The notes under the pieces were generated by a model. That model was not told the origin of the DNA. It made no database searches and saw only the letters and a list, made by a program, of their open reading frames with translations. Both the position numbers and the translations under genes were made by a program. From Mageeibacillus sp. UBA4314 (GTDB taxonomy: Bacteria > Bacillota > Clostridia > Saccharofermentanales > Saccharofermentanaceae), in assembly GCA_002394605.1 (NCBI GenBank), contig DGUI01000031.1, positions 1 through 63,123 on the forward strand: DNA of 63,123 nucleotides. The letters are read 5' to 3'. Of this stretch, positions 61,351 through 63,123 are shown in pieces (position 1 is the stretch's first letter; each line of letters begins with the position of its first letter).

Positions 61351-61374
61351 CTGTCCCGGTACTACACGAGACAG
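61351..61374 (-). terminator. Intrinsic terminator of the tRNA-Met/tRNA-Glu unit
   Basis: 8-pair stem including one G-T (arms 61351-61358 and 61367-61374) followed on the minus strand by a seven-T tract (61344-61350), just after tRNA-Glu. Confidence 0.85.
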
Positions 61375-61386
61375 CTTGTTACCTGG

Positions 61387-61461
61387 TGGTGACCCGTACG
61401 AGAGTCGAACTCGTCACTCCGCCGTGAAAGGGCGACGTCTTAACCGATTGACCAACGGGCC
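61387..61461 (-). tRNA. tRNA-Glu (anticodon TTC)
   Basis: A 75-base cloverleaf: acceptor GGCCCGT/ACGGGTC with one G-T pair, anticodon loop CTTTCAC (TTC), T-loop GTTCGACTC, encoded CCA. Five bases separate it from tRNA-Met, so both are probably cotranscribed. Confidence 0.95.
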
Positions 61462-61466
61462 TTATG

Positions 61467-61543
61467 TGGTAGCGGCAGCGGGATTCGAACCTGCGACCTG
61501 CCGGGTATGAACCGGACGCTCTGGCCAACTGAGCTATGCCGCC
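61467..61543 (-). tRNA. tRNA-Met, elongator type (anticodon CAT)
   Basis: A 77-base cloverleaf: acceptor GGCGGCA/TGCCGCT region, D-loop CAGTTGGCCAGA, anticodon loop TTCATAC (CAT), T-loop GTTCGAATC, encoded CCA. The paired G1 acceptor end argues against initiator tRNA; a tRNA-Ile with lysidine cannot be fully excluded but the body resembles elongator Met. Confidence 0.9.
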
Positions 61544-61607
61544 ATATAAGTCGCCCCTCTCGGGCGCTTAAAGATTGTAGCAACTTAAATGCTCAATGTC
61601 AAGAAAA

Positions 61608-61639
61608 ACTCCCGCAAAGCATAAAAGCAATGCGGGAGT
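61608..61639 (-). terminator. Intrinsic terminator of the rplJ-rplL operon
   Basis: 9-base GC-rich stem (arms 61608-61616 and 61631-61639) followed on the minus strand by TTTTTCTT, 21 bases after the rplL stop. Confidence 0.9.
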
Positions 61640-61660
61640 CTGATTTAAGCAATCCTGAAA

Positions 61661-62038
61661 TTACTTGATCTCGAGCTCAGCGCCGGAATCAGCGAGCTTT
61701 TTAACGAGCTCATCAGCCTCATCCTTAGCAACGCCTTCCTTGAGGTTAACAGGAGCCTTCTCAACGAGCTCCTTAGCTTCCTTAAGGCCAAGACCCATAA
61801 CGTCCTTAACAGCCTTGATAACGCCCATCTTAGAATCACCGAAGCTCTTAAGAACAACTGTGAACTCTGTCTGCTCAGCGCCGCCTGCTGCGCCTGCACC
61901 ACCTGCGGGAGCTGCTGCAACTACTGCTGCTGCAGATACGCCGAATTCTTCCTCAATAGCCTTCTCGAGCTCGAAAAGCTCAACAACGGACAATGTCTTG
62001 ATCTCATCAAGAATGCTTGTAACTTTCTCACTTGCCAT
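61661..62038 (-). CDS. rplL: 50S ribosomal protein L7/L12
   Basis: 125 residues: N-terminal dimerisation helix (VTSILDEIKTLSVVELFELEKAIEEEFGV), Ala/Gly-rich hinge (AAPAGGAGAAGG) and the factor-binding C-terminal domain (VIKAVKDVMGLGLKEAKELVEKAP). It forms the ribosomal stalk with L10. ATG 62038 has GGAGG eight bases upstream; an ATG at 62053 overlaps that site. Confidence 0.97.
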   Translation of the reverse strand: MASEKVTSILDEIKTLSVVELFELEKAIEEEFGVSAAAVVAAAPAGGAGAAGGAEQTEFTVVLKSFGDSKMGVIKAVKDVMGLGLKEAKELVEKAPVNLKEGVAKDEADELVKKLADSGAELEIK

Positions 62039-62097
62039 ATTATTTTCCTCCATTTTAGTAATTATTGTTTGGTTAGTGATCTGTCTCTCGACTGAGA

Positions 62098-62721
62098 TTA
62101 CTCAGCGGGAGCTTCTTCTGCTGCAGGTGCCTCTGCTGCTACTGCAACGGGCTCTGCCTCTGCTGCGGGTGCTTCCTCAGCGGGAGCTTCAGCTGCGGGA
62201 GCCTCAGCTGCTGCAGGTGTGCCGTCTTCTGCTTCCTTCTTCTCAGCTACAGCCTTAACGAGCATAGCGAGCTTTGTGAAAGGGAAGAGCAAACCATAAA
62301 CAACCTGGCTGTAAAGTGTCTCCACATCCGGGATCGCTGCGAGAGTCATGATCTCGTCGATGGAAGCAGCCTTGCCTGCTACAACACCACCCTTGATCTC
62401 AAGGGGCTCATATTCCTTTGCATACTTAGCAAGGATCTTGGCGGGAGTTGTAACATTATCAGCGTAAGCTACGGCCGTAGGACCTGCGAAGAGATCTGAA
62501 ACACCATCGATTCCAAGAGTCTCAAAAACTCTCTTGAGTGTAGTATTCTTGATTACTTCGAACTTTACGCCATTGTCACGGAGCTCCTTACGCATAGCTG
62601 TATCCTGAGCAACTGTAAGTCCTCTTGATGCAACGAAGACAAATGACTGTGCGTCCTTCATCTCCTCAGCCAGCTTAGCGATCCTCTCCTGCTTTTCTGC
62701 AAGAATCTTTGCACTGGGCAT
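62098..62721 (-). CDS. rplJ: 50S ribosomal protein L10 with long Ala/Glu/Pro tail
   Basis: 207 residues. The first ~165 match L10 (AEEMKDAQSFVFVASRGLTVAQ, KNTTLKRVFETLG, FAGPTAVAY), the stalk base protein that binds L7/L12 dimers. The last ~40 residues are a disordered repeat of APAAEAP/AEEAPA type, not present in standard L10 (about 165-175 residues). AAGGAGG precedes the ATG. It follows an attenuator-like hairpin. Confidence 0.95.
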   Translation of the reverse strand: MPSAKILAEKQERIAKLAEEMKDAQSFVFVASRGLTVAQDTAMRKELRDNGVKFEVIKNTTLKRVFETLGIDGVSDLFAGPTAVAYADNVTTPAKILAKYAKEYEPLEIKGGVVAGKAASIDEIMTLAAIPDVETLYSQVVYGLLFPFTKLAMLVKAVAEKKEAEDGTPAAAEAPAAEAPAEEAPAAEAEPVAVAAEAPAAEEAPAE

Positions 62722-62754
62722 AAATCATTTCCTCCTTATCTTAATATTATTAAA

Positions 62755-62898
62755 AACCCTCATGCCTTGAAGACATGAGGGTTAGAAAAGATCTAATCTT
62801 CACTATCTTCCTCGGCTGGCCGCATAAAGCTGTTTAAGAGAACTATCTCACCTGCTGTCTCTGGCAGAAAAGGATATTTAATTGTAGATCTGCAAGGA
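62755..62898 (-). promoter_or_regulatory. L10 leader region with terminator-like hairpin
   Basis: The 177-base rplA-rplJ spacer holds a perfect 10-base stem (arms 62755-62764 and 62774-62783) followed on the minus strand by TTTTT, 34 bases before the rplJ start. Its position fits the L10-leader autoregulation known in Bacteria, in which L10-L12 binds its own mRNA leader. The remaining 62784-62898 is likely the structured L10-binding RNA, though I could not fold it with certainty. Confidence 0.7.
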
Positions 62899-63123
62899 TC
62901 AGCCGAACTTAGCGGCGTTTACCTTGATGCCGGGGCCCATTGTTGAAGCGATCGAGCAGCTCTTGATGTACTGACCCTTTGCTGCTGAAGGCTTAGCCTT
63001 AATGATGGCCTCCATGATGACCTTGAGGTTCTCCTCAAGCTTCTCCTGACCGAAAGATACCTTTCCGATCGGGCAGTGGATGATGTTGGACTTATCAAGT
63101 CTGTACTCGATCTTACCGGCCTT
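62899..63123 (-). CDS. rplA: 50S ribosomal protein L1, C-terminal 74 residues (gene begins outside the window)
   Basis: The visible part reads KAGKIEYRLDKSNIIHCPIGK, FGQEKLEENLKVIMEAIIKAKP and the end TMGPGIKVNAAKFG, the conserved domain I C-terminus of L1. L1 lies before rplJ in the universal rplK-rplA-rplJ-rplL order. Confidence 0.96.
   Translation of the reverse strand, partial: KAGKIEYRLDKSNIIHCPIGKVSFGQEKLEENLKVIMEAIIKAKPSAAKGQYIKSCSIASTMGPGIKVNAAKFG

Overview
The window is an ordinary chromosomal stretch of a Gram-positive anaerobe of the class Clostridia (Bacillota). Supporting this are a RemA/DUF370 homologue between yicC and gmk, RicT (PSP1), HemZ, type II pantothenate kinase, dimeric-type GlyQS, a Crh-like HPr, teichoic-acid-type genes and consensus sigma-A promoters. 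Genus cannot be fixed from the sequence; Lachnospiraceae or Oscillospiraceae-like gut or rumen bacteria are plausible. No phage, transposon, integrase, CRISPR array or rRNA was seen. Coding density is very high and no gene-free stretch exceeds 300 bases.

Layout. 1-4105: 5' part of ppdK, then glyS, rpoZ, gmk, remA-like and yicC, all on the minus strand from a promoter at 4191-4219. 4214-7125: Crh-like HPr, uvrC and a metallophosphoesterase. 7225-11378: an EAL phosphodiesterase followed by tsaE, tsaB and rimI. 11445-16142: an Asn-rich protein, tmk, holB, ricT, a trmN6-like methylase and rsmI. 16132-21657: a degenerate sialate-esterase-like protein, an AraC regulator and folE-folP-folB-folK. 21706-31669: two large polytopic membrane proteins, a DRE-TIM aldolase, a 1030-residue membrane protein joining a dead PP2C-like domain to a LysM-like domain, and a DUF885 lipoprotein. 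31786-33947 (plus): radA and ispD. 33925-40818 (minus): zinc-ribbon protein, hemZ, DUF3810, an HGSNAT-like acyltransferase, coaW, tRNA-Gly, a GH26 glycosidase, a helical-repeat protein and tRNA-Cys.

40876-59854 is a cell-surface polymer locus and the most interesting part. On the plus strand lie a CDP-glycerol phosphotransferase, a TarI-like cytidylyltransferase, an SDR and LicD. Converging on it from the minus strand is a phosphocholine operon (HTH-LicC-LicA three-domain fusion, LicC, BCCT transporter), followed by five tightly packed genes alternating between two families: three paralogous ~917-residue proteins with a YidC/Oxa1 insertase domain at the N-terminus and an LtaS-like sulfatase-fold phosphotransferase at the C-terminus, and two membrane-anchored TagF-like proteins. 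In all three fusions the functionally central groove arginine of YidC is replaced by asparagine while the presumed phosphotransferase residues are kept. I infer a choline-decorated, teichoic- or lipoteichoic-acid-like polymer system in which an Oxa1 fold was recruited to an extracytoplasmic phosphotransferase.

59869-63123: a DUF6056 membrane protein, tRNA-Glu and tRNA-Met, then rplL, rplJ with an upstream attenuator-like hairpin, and the 3' end of rplA.
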